Shown: piece by piece, positions 39,101 through 51,000 of the stretch
Layout of the letters: every line of letters starts with the position of its first letter
Position numbering within the stretch: position 1 is the stretch's first letter
Source of the DNA: Thuidium tamariscinum
Taxonomy: Eukaryota; Streptophyta; Bryopsida; Hypnales; Thuidiaceae
DNA: 64,000 nt
NCBI GenBank assembly: GCA_947034885.2
Contig: OX344755.2
Coordinates: forward strand, 23,505,052 to 23,569,051
Reading direction: 5' to 3'
Program-made: the position numbers and the translations under genes
Notes under the pieces: model-generated
What the model was told of the DNA's origin: nothing
The model's database searches: none
The model's input: only the letters and a program-made list of their open reading frames with translations

Positions 39101-39484
39101 AAGATAGTCACCATATTGACAAAGATTGGTGCACATGTAGCTTGTGGGATGGGCGCAATGGTACCTGATCTTAATGAAGGCTTTAATTTTGCAACCACGA
39201 TTCTTGACTCATCTGGGTTGTTAGACTATCCAATTCCTCAAGTGACTTTGGAATCACTACCACTTGAAGCAAGGAATGTTTCAAGGCTTTCAATTGATGA
39301 TACATCCGATGCTCAAAGGTGGTTGCGAGAGTTTTTGGAGCCGAAATGTGAAAACAAGAGTGAATTCTATGAGAAATTCAAATTGAGAAGGGTAAAATAT
39401 GGGAGCTCAAGAAAAAGATCAATTGCTTGGATTTGTGATGGTTGCCTTTCCAAGCAAGATGATCCAAAGGATGTATTGAATTAG
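33128..39484 (+). CDS. LRR-Roc-COR (ROCO) GTPase, TORNADO1-like, copy B
   Basis: Exons 33128-34562, 36474-37741 and 38081-39484 join in frame to 1,368 aa with the same intron phases as copy A. The P-loop GQPFAGKT (residues 474-481) is again split by intron 1. DMAGQ and THFD motifs, the COR region and the coiled coil are all intact. There is no premature stop. Exon 1 (LRR) is about three quarters identical to copy A and 12 codons shorter, the main gap lying where copy A has extra residues after its TFGN segment. Exon 2 has the same length as copy A, and exons 2 and 3 are about 95% identical to it by eye. Intron 2 is only 339 bp, the likely ancestral size. Both paralogues look functional. Confidence 0.9.
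34800..35522. mobile_element. GGGTG-family TIR element in ROCO-B intron 1, TSD ATGT
   Basis: A 723-bp element with ends gggtgattgcaagaaacac and the exact reverse complement. The inverted match continues into the cctgtcctattt stretch with little change. ATGT flanks it at 34796-34799 and 35523-35526. ROCO-A intron 1 (near 11407) has a single ATGT and no insertion. It is the cleanest copy in the window, with no coding frame. Confidence 0.93.
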
Positions 39485-40855
39485 AGTATCACCTAGCAAA
39501 GATCTTCATATAGGTTTATTTCTACATGATTAGTTTCATGATGTAGACTTCATATATTAGGGTATTTTTCTAGTAGTAAATGAAAGACATCCTTTGTCTT
39601 TAAGGTAGTATTTGTCATTATTATGCAATTTTATAAGTAATAAATTTAGTTTCATAAACAAAGGAAATTAAACAATATGATGGAAGATGTTTTTAGCATT
39701 TTGACTATGGTCTTAGTTCTTTAGTATTAGAAATTTAAGAAGTAAACTTTATATTTTTTTAGAATAATTGTAAATAAAGAAACTATTTTAGACAAAAGAG
39801 TTTTCTTTCTTATTAGATAGATTTTAACTTTTGTGCACAATTCCTACTAGAAATTGCAGATCCAAACATATGATATGAATTTTTGAAGCATGGTGAATTT
39901 CATTGAAATGGTGGATATTCTATGTGCCATTTTTCAGATTGTGTAGTCTAAATTATAAAAGTGACATTTAGAACAAGTGTTGAATTAAGAAATCTAGAAT
40001 GTTCATAGATTCTAAGCGTCCAAGCCGTATGGAGATCTTAGATTGCATGGTCAAAACCATCTAGTCCATTTCTAGGCTTCAAACATCTGAAAGTGGTATA
40101 GATGATAAAGCATGTAGTCTAAACCTTGAAAGTGATAAAGTTATGAAATGACCTACCATTTTATTAGAATATTAATAATTAAATAAAATTCACAATAAGC
40201 AATCAAAGCTAAAAGAACCTACAATAGATCTACCTTCATAAATATTTCTTCTTATGTGCTTTTATTGATGGAAAATGCAACACTAATTTTGTTTGTACAA
40301 TTGAAGGAAAAATTATGTTTTTACAAAATTATATCAATACCATTTGTACTAGCTACAATTCCAAATATTAACATTTCACAACATACTAATGTGTATACAC
40401 GCTATTGTATTGTATATTGACTTTCTTTTCTACATTCTCCCAATTTCAAGAGCGGATCTTGCACATCTCCTCATAGAAATTAGTTAAGTACATGAACATT
40501 GGTTTTGTACTATTATATTCTTTGATAGCACTAAGAACTTCACAATCCTGCACTCCATAGAATTTCTAATAATATTCGTTTTCCTTCCCTACCAAGCTAA
40601 AACTTCAAAGGACTTCATGGACCAAGAGCTTTGGCATTGGTGAGAGTCACCTTGACAATCCTAAGGAATGAATAATATAGCTAGTCACTTGGGTGATGCT
40701 ACAAGTGTACAATGACAAATCCTTGAATTTTTATATTGAGTTTTGAAGTATTGTTTGAGGATTGCTTCTTAATATGAGATGCAAGTCTCCCTCAATACTA
40801 TTGAGATCTTGGGTCTCCAAAAATCTTACTATTTGTCCAAGTTGGTGGATATAGC
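39485..40855. repeat. ROCO 3' flank, copy B
   Basis: Direct repeat of the start of 17628-20391 and of about 46155-47520. It ends abruptly after ttggtggata at about 40855, where unrelated DNA begins. It is non-coding. Confidence 0.8.
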
Positions 40856-40859
40856 GCTA

Positions 40860-41020
40860 CATGCATCATGATTGTCGCAATAAAAAAACAAAACCTATCA
40901 TTCCCTTTATAACAACAAAACCTCTTGAATGAACAACACCTAATCACCTATCAATCTCTTTATAAGATCAAAATCTCTCGAAAAAAACCTCATGTGGATT
41001 TGATAGGTATTCAATGAGCC
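40860..41020. repeat. Inverted copy of a POC1-pseudogene intron segment
   Basis: This is close to the reverse complement of about 22547-22710, including the two aatgataggtt-type blocks and the cctcatgtggat stretch. It lies at the break point where the 3' flank of ROCO-B stops. That placement indicates an inverted insertion or a fold-back event during the rearrangement. Confidence 0.75.
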
Positions 41021-41878
41021 CTTACTTCATCTCAGTAATATTGACAACAAATTCACTTGACGAGTTTGAAAAATACAATCTACTTGAATGGGTCATGAGT
41101 ACAAAATATCGTATGAGAAGCAGCACTTTGAATTCTCCCCCATTCAATATCCTTTCTCATTCTTCTTCTTTTTGATGAACAACCATATCAATTGAGGTAG
41201 GGGAACTTCAACTCCACGATTGTAAAAGGGAACAACATTAACACTATTAAAGAAACAAACATATGCACTGATTATTTCTTTGGCAAAAATATGTTCATAG
41301 AATCACCGTATAGGAGATTGAAATGCTAACATTGTGATAGATTTCCTAGTGCATTGAATTACTTGAAAAAACCCTTATTCAAAAAATGAAGTTTCAAGAG
41401 GTTCTACTCCTAAAAAAAGGAATGTTCTTCATGTACTGCACGGCAACTGACGAAGGGATTGCAGTATCACTACCTTCAATTCCTCTTCCTCTAGCTTCAA
41501 TTGCACTCACTTTGAATTCAACACAATTATTCATTTTGGGCTACAAAGTTGACTTCATCTAATAGAAAATGAAATTGCTTCGCAAATTTCTAGGAGTCAT
41601 GTAAATTAAGTGAGTTTACCTCCTACGACACTATGACAAGACTTCTTTTGACATTTCTTCCTCTCATTCACCAAAACTCCTTGGATTAAAAATTCCACTC
41701 CAATTCAGTCACTACTGAATGACTACGTTACTGATGCATGACTTCCTTTGACAAAAACCAAAATAGTTCAATCCCTCCTAAACAACATTGAAAATTACAA
41801 ATATACCTCATCTTGTTAATTTCTACATAGTTTCCTCTGTAAAAAAAAATTGTGTCCCATCCCTATCCAAAGCACTAT

Positions 41879-42252
41879 CATTAGAGAAAATATGGATTCT
41901 CCGGACGGCTGCTAGGGTTTGACAAACCAGTCTATATACACAGTCTTGTGGAGTTACAGAAAGGGCAGAATCTCTGACAAAAATGCGTGACAGAGGTGCG
42001 TCAGCTTGTGTAAATATCTTGGGTATGTGATTTTCTTGTCTTTTTTTATTCCTGATCTGTTAGAAAAGGGTAACTATCGCATGCTCCTCCATTTAACTAA
42101 TGGTTCTTTGCAATTCAATGCACTGACAATTGCAAAACTGACATGAATGATAATAGGGGAAAAACATTTGTAAAGGGGAAATAAATGTTATCGAAAGGGT
42201 CCCCTCCGGTAGTTCTTAGCGGCCCTCCCGAGAATCCATATTTTCTCTAATG
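41879..42252. mobile_element. MITE with CATTAGAGAAAA inverted ends (copy 2)
   Basis: A 374-bp element with perfect 23-bp terminal inverted repeats at 41879-41901 and 42230-42252, beginning CATTAGAGAAAATATGG. It shares interior blocks with 6437-6765. No target duplication is obvious and there is no coding capacity. Confidence 0.82.
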
Positions 42253-42395
42253 CTTTGCAATTTTGGAATGTTTAGGCTTTACTATTGAATTTCGAGAAGC
42301 CATCCGTCAACGTCTACTCTTGGAAACCAACGAAATGAAGCCAACAACAGATGATCGACTCCTATAGCAGAAGTGAAGTCATTCATCTAGAACAG

Positions 42396-42496
42396 ATCTA
42401 GAAGGAAACTATAACATGATGCATTATGAGTACAATTTAGGAGGTCATTCATCTAGAAGGAAACTATAACATGATGCATTATGAGTACAATTTAGG
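42396..42496. repeat. 46-bp tandem direct repeat, period 55
   Basis: Positions 42396-42441 and 42451-42496 are identical (starting atctagaaggaaactata), separated by 9 bp. This is a recent local tandem duplication in non-coding DNA. Confidence 0.85.
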
Positions 42497-43445
42497 CATA
42501 ACCAATAATCCTGAGAATACAACTAAGCTTCACAGCTTCTCTCCAACTAATCATTAAGAACTAAAACATGCTCAAGCATATGATTCCTTTCTCTCATTAA
42601 TCAATGGACTTCTCACAATCCTCGTACAATTTGACAAAAGAGTTGTGACACTTACACTGGAGTCTTCTTCTAAGTAAAAGAAGCTTACTAGGACTTAAAT
42701 TCGGTTTGATTCCTACCCCTATACACATTCCAGAGAGACCTCACCCTCTTCACCAAACCTGAGCACAAGTATAGTGACATTCTACTACTACTCGACATTA
42801 TTCTATTCTACCAAAAAAACACTAACATACAATCATCCGCTACGTGACATCTGCTACACTCTGAGCTACATCGACTACACTTAGCCTTAACATAAGCCAC
42901 ACGGAGTTTGACTGCAGACAAGCTTTCCTCTCAATTCAAGCACATCTTCCTTCAAAACTCAAATTTTCCACTTAAGTATTGATACATATGATGCACTGCC
43001 CTTCAACTATACCTAGAAGTGAATTTCCTAGCACATACAGATAGATCTTTGGTATGTAGAGCCATACCAACCAGGATCGGCCTGAGGTCAATTTCTAAAA
43101 TGATTGGACTTCCTCGGAAACGTCCACATTGCCCTAGAAATAGTCGTGAACGTGTCCGTTGAATTCACCATATTCTGTGATCAACCCTACTAGCGACAAC
43201 TACAAAAGCCAACGTCTCAATGAACGGACTTTTCCTTATATTTACAAACTCACTGGACTAGGTTGTTCAATTCAATATTAAAATCTTACAATTTCAGCAA
43301 TTTATAAAAATGACGGTAGTGACAAATAATACCTTTTATGGATGTCAACATATTATGTCATGTACGATGTACCATTACTTGTTTGATTTTATTTATACAC
43401 ATGACACATCTACTGCAGAAGACCAACAATGTTTGCATTTTTCTA

Positions 43446-44173
43446 GAGTGAATGTAAGAAACACTTGTACTATTTGTTGCATTTTACTACAATACTCATG
43501 ACTTTTTCTGAAGTACTTTAAAATTACAAAATTAATTTGAATTTTTTTTTTTAAATATGAAAAATGTATACACCTCTAGGATGAAGGTTTTCACGATAGA
43601 AAATTGATAGAAAAATTCTCTAAGTAGGAGAACTTAAAAAGCACCTAACCTCAAGAAAATACATATCTTCATGTTTAAATTCGGGAAAAATAGTAAAAAT
43701 AAGTAAATAAAAAAAAAGTGGCAATTTGTAACAATTCTATGCAGATGGTCATTCACCAAAAAACCCTCCAAAATAATCTTTTATATGTTTCAAAATTCTA
43801 GCAGAAAGAAGCTCACTTTGTAGACTTCCACACCACATAAAAATAACTTTTTTCAAAATCCCTCACAAGGAGAGATGTAAATCTACTAGAAGACCATCTC
43901 ATCCAAAATTCATCTCAAAATCATTAAAAAAAGGTACTCCTTAGTACTAAAAACCTCCAAATTCTCATTTGTGACATTTAATCACTAGTACTATTTTAGT
44001 ATTAAAATATTTTTGAAAACTATGAAAAAATTGTACAAGGTGTATGATAGACATGAGTACTTTTTCTAGAAATCTTGAGTCATTTCAAACAAAAATGCAA
44101 AAGTTATGGCCAAAAAACAGATCAACACTTAGGTTGTAACGGAAAATAGTACAAGTGTTTCTTGCGTTCACCC
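43446..44173. mobile_element. GGGTG-family TIR element, diverged
   Basis: A 728-bp copy with left end gagtgaatgtaagaaacac and right end gtgtttcttgcgttcaccc. The interior aligns with the copy at 34800-35522. The flanking tetramers no longer match, so the target duplication has decayed or the flank was rearranged. Confidence 0.8.
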
Positions 44174-44951
44174 TTTGGTTCTAGTTCACTAAAAAAGTAA
44201 CATGCACTTTCCTAAAAAACGTACGAACTTAATGAGCTTCTTCATGAAAATCTACCTTCAGATATTCACAACTCAAATTCAAATTGCGAGATGTGAAAAC
44301 TGAATTCAGGATGATGCCACAATTGACAGCTGAGGATGATACAAAAACATTCCATGTAAACACTTAATATATCACCACACTCATTACTTAATCTGAAATT
44401 TTTCCTAGAAAACTTCTCACTAGCAATAAACCAACTAGAAAATCCACTATTAAGTCTATGCGGTAAGGTACCAAAAACATGTCCACCAAACATTCTAACC
44501 AACACATTCACAGACTTCACAATACTAAAGTTCCACACCTACAATCTCATTCTTCGCTTCATTCTTCAATCTTGTTTTTAAAGGATTGGACTAACAATTG
44601 CAAAGAGGACTAGACACTGCAGGCAACGTCTTATCATAAATGTAGTCTTCTACCTAAAACTAACTATGTGGTTTAGCTGACATTCCGAATGGAGTATCCC
44701 ATCGTCACTAAAATAACTGCCCAACAGTTATTCGGAGAGTAGCCAACAATCACAACGGTACAGGACTCTAGAAATTAGACAAAATTCATTTATAAATTAC
44801 CAGATTGCCATCACACTGTAGTCAACGCAAAGCAGTTTGGTAAACATACCTAGAAAGAAAGGTACATTAATATTTCCCAAATATTCTAACATAGGTACTG
44901 TACAATCAGTCTGTGGATGTCACGGCATAAGAATCTCTCATACCACGCACA

Positions 44952-46130
44952 TTAGTCTTCGTCAATTGAGAAATCAAATAGCATGTTGTCATCAAATTCT
45001 TCCTCACAAAGTTCTTGGGCCTCCCGTACTATAGCAGCATTCGCAATTAATAAATCTTCCTCCGTAATGTGATCTCCACAGGTGTCCGTGCCTTCATTGT
45101 TTTCGGATGCATTTACTTCATTGTAATTTAAATCTTTGTTTTCAAAACGCATATCTTTCGTGTCAAACAAAGCAAAACTATGATCCAATTCTGCATTTTC
45201 ATATACACAAGTGGACCAAACATATGTCTGAACCACTGTTGACCAACTTGATTTGTCAATGGAGTCCATGAAGAATATTTGTGAAGCTTAGATGGAAAAA
45301 ACTAATGAATTCAATGATCTATACATGAGTCTACTCAATTTAATCATAGTAAATCCATATTTGTCTTTCCTTTGATATGCGGTTCACTAGTAGAAACCCT
45401 CGTTTAATGTGACAAAGCCTAATTTTTTTTGACGGATTTTGCTAGGCATCAAAAGTAACAACTTGTGTTTTTATGTCAACAAAAACGTTCAACACAACAT
45501 CAATGCTGACATTAAAACACGGGTTGTTACTTTTGATGCCTAGCAAAATCCATCAAAAAAAATTAGGCCTTGTCACATTAAACAGGGGTTTCTACTAGTG
45601 GTTGGTTCCTTCGAAATTGGCACCATCCAATCACAAAAGAGCAAAGTTGGCTTCAAACTTCCATAGTCTAGCTCCAAAATTTCACTAATCTTTCCAAAAT
45701 ACATAACAACACCAGAAATGGTGTTCAAATCAGAAGGGCTGCTCTATTGAACTGTTTCGCATGTAGCTGTTATCCCGGAATCCATGGTCACCAATTTATC
45801 CTCAATACTCCTTACACGGAAATGACATCCATATGCCTTCATTGATTTGAAAGAACAAGTTTTAAAACTCGGTGTCATAGATAGACTCACCACATCATCT
45901 TCAAAGGTTTCATTGCCTGCATGGACCACTATTTGTAACCACTCTGGAAAATTAGGTAACGAATTTAGTTTCTCCAGGTATTCAACTGGCCTTCGCTGTC
46001 TAGGATGTAGTTGCCACCTATACAAAGCTCTTGCTTGTTCAACCTCCATTGACAAGCGTGTATGAGTTCTGCATTAATAGTTGGGCTAGACCCTCACAAT
46101 GAATACATTTGATCCAAAGATTTTGATGCA
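44952..46130 (-). pseudogene. CACTA (En/Spm) transposase relic, DUF4216-like region
   Basis: Read on the - strand from about 46055, the frame gives a stretch with YGCHFRVRS, then after an in-frame TAG (near 45742) GVVMYFGKISEILELDYG. After the MITE at 45385-45600 comes KDKYGFT, an in-frame TAA, then ASQIFFMDSIDKSSWSTVV and an acidic tail. The order 'FRVRS - YYG..ILELDYG - DKYGFT - ASQ..F - W.VV' is the DUF4216 pattern found near the C-terminus of plant CACTA TNP2-like proteins. The catalytic part is absent, at least two stops are present, and a MITE interrupts it, so it is dead. Confidence 0.75.
45385..45600. mobile_element. Palindromic CACTA-type MITE, TSD GTT
   Basis: A 216-bp near-palindrome beginning CACTAGTAGAAACCC and ending with the inverse, flanked by GTT on both sides (45382-45384 and 45601-45603). 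It is inserted in the decayed CACTA transposase, splitting its DUF4216-like region. CACTA ends with a 3-bp duplication are diagnostic of that superfamily. Confidence 0.9.
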
Positions 46131-48067
46131 TACATGTTCAACGCACAAGTATTGATGCGTATATTAGGTTCATTTGCTTATAGTAAATGAAAGACAACCT
46201 TTGTTAAACATTATGATGGAAGATGCTTTTAGCATTTTGAATATTGGACATCTTGATGCTTTAGTATTAGAAATTTAAGAAGTAAACTTTATATTTTATA
46301 GGATATTGGTGAATAAACAAACTATTTTGGATAAAAGAATTGTTTTTTCTATTAGATTGGTGTTTGCTAGTTGTGCCCAAGTCCTACAACAAATTGTAGA
46401 TCCAAATATATGACATGAATTTTCATCTTGTTTTGAAGCATGGTGAATTTTATTGAAATAGTGGTATACTATGTGCCATTTTTTAGATTGCGTAGTCTAA
46501 ATTACAAAAGTGACATTTAGAACAAGTGTAGAATTTAGAAATCTAGGATAGTCATAAATTTTAGACATCTAAGCCATATAAGGATTTCACACTACATGGT
46601 TTGAACCATCTAGCTCGTTTCTAGGTTTCAAACATCTAGGAAAGGTATAGACAATAGACTATGTAGTCTAAACCTTGAAAATCACAAAGTTATGAAATGA
46701 CTTACCATTTTACTAGAACATTACCAATTTAATTAAATTCATGATAAGCAATCAAAGCTAAAAGAAATCTACAATAGATTTACCTTTATAAATATTGCTT
46801 CTTGTGTATTTTCATTGATGGAAAATGCAACATTAATTTATTTTTTGTACAATTGAAGGAAAAATTATGTTTGCACAAAATTATAGTTCGTCCTATATAA
46901 ATCTTGTATTCTACTTATCAAACCTCATACTTCCATGCTATTATCAATAGACTAGTAAGTGAATTGCAACTTCCAAAAATCCAATGCTTGCCATTATCAC
47001 TATCAATACCATTTGTACTAGCTACAACTCCAAATATTGACATTTCACAACATACTAATGTGTACACATGCTATTGTATTGTATATTGACTTCCTTTTCT
47101 ACATTCTCTCAATTTCAAGAGTGGATCTTGCACATCTCCTCATAGAAATTAGTTAAGCGCATGAACATTGTTTTTGTACTGTTATATTATTTGATAGCAC
47201 TAAAAACTTCACAATCTTGCAATCCTCAAGGTTCTAACAACATTTCTTCTCCTTCCTTACCAAGTTGGGACTTCAAGGGACTTCAAGGATTAAAAGCTTT
47301 GGCATTGGTGAGATTCACCTTAACAATCCTAAGGAATGAATAATATAGCTAGTCACTTGGATAATGCTATAAGTGTACAATCACAAATCTTTGAATTTTT
47401 ATATTGAGTTTTGAAGTATTGTTTGAGGATTGCATCTTAATATGAGATGCAAGTCTCCCTCAATACTATCGATATCTAGAATCTACAAAAATTGTACTAT
47501 TTGTTTAAGTTGGTGGATGTAGCAAAGTCAAACTATAAATGAATTGATGATGAATTGGGATAATGGAATTGTATCAGTGAATTGTCACCAAAGTCATAGC
47601 TAGTTTTTGAACAAGCTCTCACTACAATAGATAACCAAGAAAAAAGTGGATATAATCATCATAATCATCTCTAAGAAATATGAATTTGCCAATATTTGGA
47701 TGAAGAATACTAATTTTAAGTAGTATGAAAGACAAGTGAAGATTATAATTATAAATAATCAAAATTGGACAATTTGTTTAACTTGCTTGAATTCTTAGGT
47801 GCATGTTGCCCTTCCATCAAGAAAACAAATTTCTTTTTACTAAACTATCGTTCTTAGGTGAACCGAGAGCCAACTAGTTGGCCAAAAAATCCACAGCCCT
47901 TGCCATGCCCTAGCCCCTACCATTAACTATGAGTTGCAAAGACTTGCAATTGCAATCAACCCCCAAGGCAAAAAACTGCCTTTTTATATGGACTACTATC
48001 ATATCAATCAACTTCTTTCAATTACACTACTACATTTTAATCACAATTTTGGCATCAATGATGACAA
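46131..48067. repeat. ROCO 3' flank, third copy (next to intact POC1)
   Basis: From about 46155 this aligns with 17700-20390 and 39560-40855. It is AT-rich and non-coding and runs straight into the last POC1 exon, so it is probably the ancestral intergenic DNA between ROCO and POC1. It lacks the GGGTG-family elements seen in copy A and so supplies empty sites. Confidence 0.75.
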
Positions 48068-51000
48068 TCAAACTTCTGCAACTCTTGGTCTTTGTTTCTT
48101 CTTGTGGTTCTCTATGTTTAACATCTGCATGAATTACAAATAAAGTATAATCTACAAAGTTAAACATCAAGTGCATGTTTATTCCTTCAATTGCATGAAC
48201 TAAATAGTAGTCAAAGGAAAATATGACTCACTTTGTTTTCTGTATGTGAGAGACGCTCTTCAAATAAAGACACTGTTCGAGTAAGGACTTCCAATTGACC
48301 AACAATGTGCTGCACAATTTGTAAATCGAGGTGAAGATAGAATACTCAATTCCATAAATATTCATGTTGCCAAAGTTTCAACAAAGCAAAGATGTGGGCT
48401 TGGGAGAGCTTTCAAACATATTGTCAAGTTTTACAAAATCAGGAACATCCATATACAATCTTTCAGATGATCAAATGCCTCAAAATGAAGAGAAGGAGAA
48501 CAATTATGAGTTGAATTACCCTTGTCTGATCATTCAATGAGAAGGGAACACCATAGCCTCAATAACAAGACTTGACATTTGAGAACTACTGGAATTCAAA
48601 TTAATCAGACATCATGTACCAAAATTGTTGAGCAACAAAACATGAATGTTCATTGGTATAGGAAATTAGATATACTAAAATTTAGAGTACCTGCAAGGTT
48701 TTCCCAAAATTCTCAAGAATCATCTTTGAATCTTCTGGGCTTTTGTTGTAGCCGTTTTTCATGGTGGGTGAATGAGCAACAGAATCTGGTTCAGACCAAT
48801 TCTCCTTCTTCCTGCTTTCAAACGAGGCTTGGCAAACGGTCTTAGGGGATATTTGAGGGGACTGTGGTCGATGGTGTTGAAGTGGGCTCCTTGGCCCAAG
48901 ACATTTTTCAGAGCATGGACCTGAATATAGGCGCACATCAAGGTCCATTTCCTTCAGTGCCTGTAAAGTGAGGCATAATGCAAAGTTTGAGCGGAAACAA
49001 AGTGGGTATTGCGGCTGTGTTACAGCCGTGCACACACAGGTACTTATGTTGGCAGGTGGGAAACAATCAATGGTACAAAACCACGTGTGATACGTTCTAG
49101 CCATATTAAACCCTGCCAATTGCAATTCCACTCAACTGGAGACGGTTTCTCATGTGAACCAGGGCAACCGTAATTGAGGCTAGCTTTCCTAGAATACTTC
49201 TGCGGGTCGATTGTTTAGGATAAAACTAGATAAGTCTTTAATTTTCATGTAGAAGTAAAGCGCATGTCACATGCTCACCTTGTGTTCCGAATGCTGCTTT
49301 ACTTGCGGATCAGGAATGTTGGTGTGCGAATCACCACCCAAAATCTTGTCTGCCAAGTCTTTGGAGGTCTTACAAGCACATTGACAAGCTATGCAATTCC
49401 CTACGTGAGGGCCCTCCTCGTGGATTGGACCCAACGAACCTTCTGAAACAAAACACAATCGAGCACGTTAACGAAGTTGTTGTCATTTATATATACAAGA
49501 ATGTTGTTGGATCTAGAAATCAAAAATAGACTGAATGCTTTGGAAAGTTTACATATTCACCCGATACCTATCAGATCCACATTAGATAAGTGTCATAATT
49601 CACAATTGATATCAGAAAAGTAGACCGACTGCACCAGTTCAGGACAACAACATTTCTATGGTACCACAAAGCAAATGGTGATCACAAAAATCGCTCCCTC
49701 GTTCGAAAGCACATGTAAGTTGAAGGGGTCCGGACTCTTGAAACTACATCAACTGAAGAATTAATTAACCTGATTCTGATCATTCTCTTCATAAGAACAA
49801 AACCTCTTGAATGTTGTTGCCTTGGAACCAGGACTTAATGCGCAGGATTATATGAAGTTATGTAACATTGCGACAAACAGTAGTGTTGCATTAATCCTGA
49901 CGTTAAGCAGTTGGGGTCACTAGAGTCTTGTGACAAAACGGATTGGGACACTGATAGTACAGAGTGAGGTTTTACTAGGGACTTCTGTTCCTAGGGCCTT
50001 GTTTGAGAGGATACTAAGGAAGGAGATGATACCAGAGAAAGAGATATGACAGAGGTCTGGGTGTGTACCTTGCGGCAGACATATTGAGTCGTCGAAATTG
50101 GTCCGCCAGAGCATCACCTGATCCGATTTGGATGTGATTTAACCGGCAACATATAGCAAGAACAACACAGACAACCCAATCGAACTAAGAAACTATTTTC
50201 ACTTGGTAACACTCATCTATTCTCAAGTCATACCTCCGTCCTGTAGTTGAGCACTAGACATGTTTTTCAAATGCTGTTCATTTCAGGTTGAAAACAGCAC
50301 TTACATGTTCATCCACACTTCCAGATGCAAAATACTCGCCTGTCGGCGAAAACTCTGCACACAAAGTAGGGCCCTCGTGCCCTTGTAAGCTGTAGAGCAC
50401 TTGACCCTCACGTAAGTCCCAGACCTGCGCAGCAACAGGAAATGTGCACAGTTCTGTAGAATGAAAATGCCTAGACGAAAAAAAATGTCAAGTACCCTTA
50501 TCAAATCTTTCTTGTCGAAAATAATTGTCAAAAGCAATGGCACTTACACGAATTGTTGAATCTTCGCAAGTGGAAAGAAGAAAATTGCCAGAAGGATGGA
50601 AGCACACAGAGTTTACGACCCCTGCACTTGCAACATAATGCTGAACGAGCATTTTGCTTCGGATGTCCCATATCTGACACCATCAACGTTTGCAACACAT
50701 CACAAGTACGCCACTGGATGCCTCCCACAGCACATTAAGCGGCAGGGTTTCAGTCCATAGAACCCAGCACTAGCGAAATTACATATAAATGTGCCAGCAG
50801 TCTGGGATGTAAATTATGATTTGAGTAGGGTGAAACATCAGCTTCTAACAAGAGCTTTGAAGTAGCCAACACACTTGCAATGCAACCGAGCAGGACAGGG
50901 ATTGGAATGAAGATCCAGGGGATCAATATTCTCTCACTGTGTAAATACAGTGCGGATTGGATTCGATTAAAATGTGTGATAATACAGATGATGAATGTTG

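Larger units (their letters stand above)
41021..44951. other. Patchwork intergenic region with small transposons
   Basis: I recognise no gene here. The region contains a MITE (41879-42252), a 46-bp tandem duplication (42396-42496) and a GGGTG-family element (43446-44173). A 90-codon - strand frame at 44266-44538 lies beside the CACTA relic and might be a decayed part of it, but I cannot show homology. Confidence 0.5.

Noticed and set aside
45385-45600. Small-RNA hairpin gene
   Set aside because: The palindrome is bounded by CACTA ends and a 3-bp target duplication, so a MITE explains it; small-RNA production is possible but not shown.
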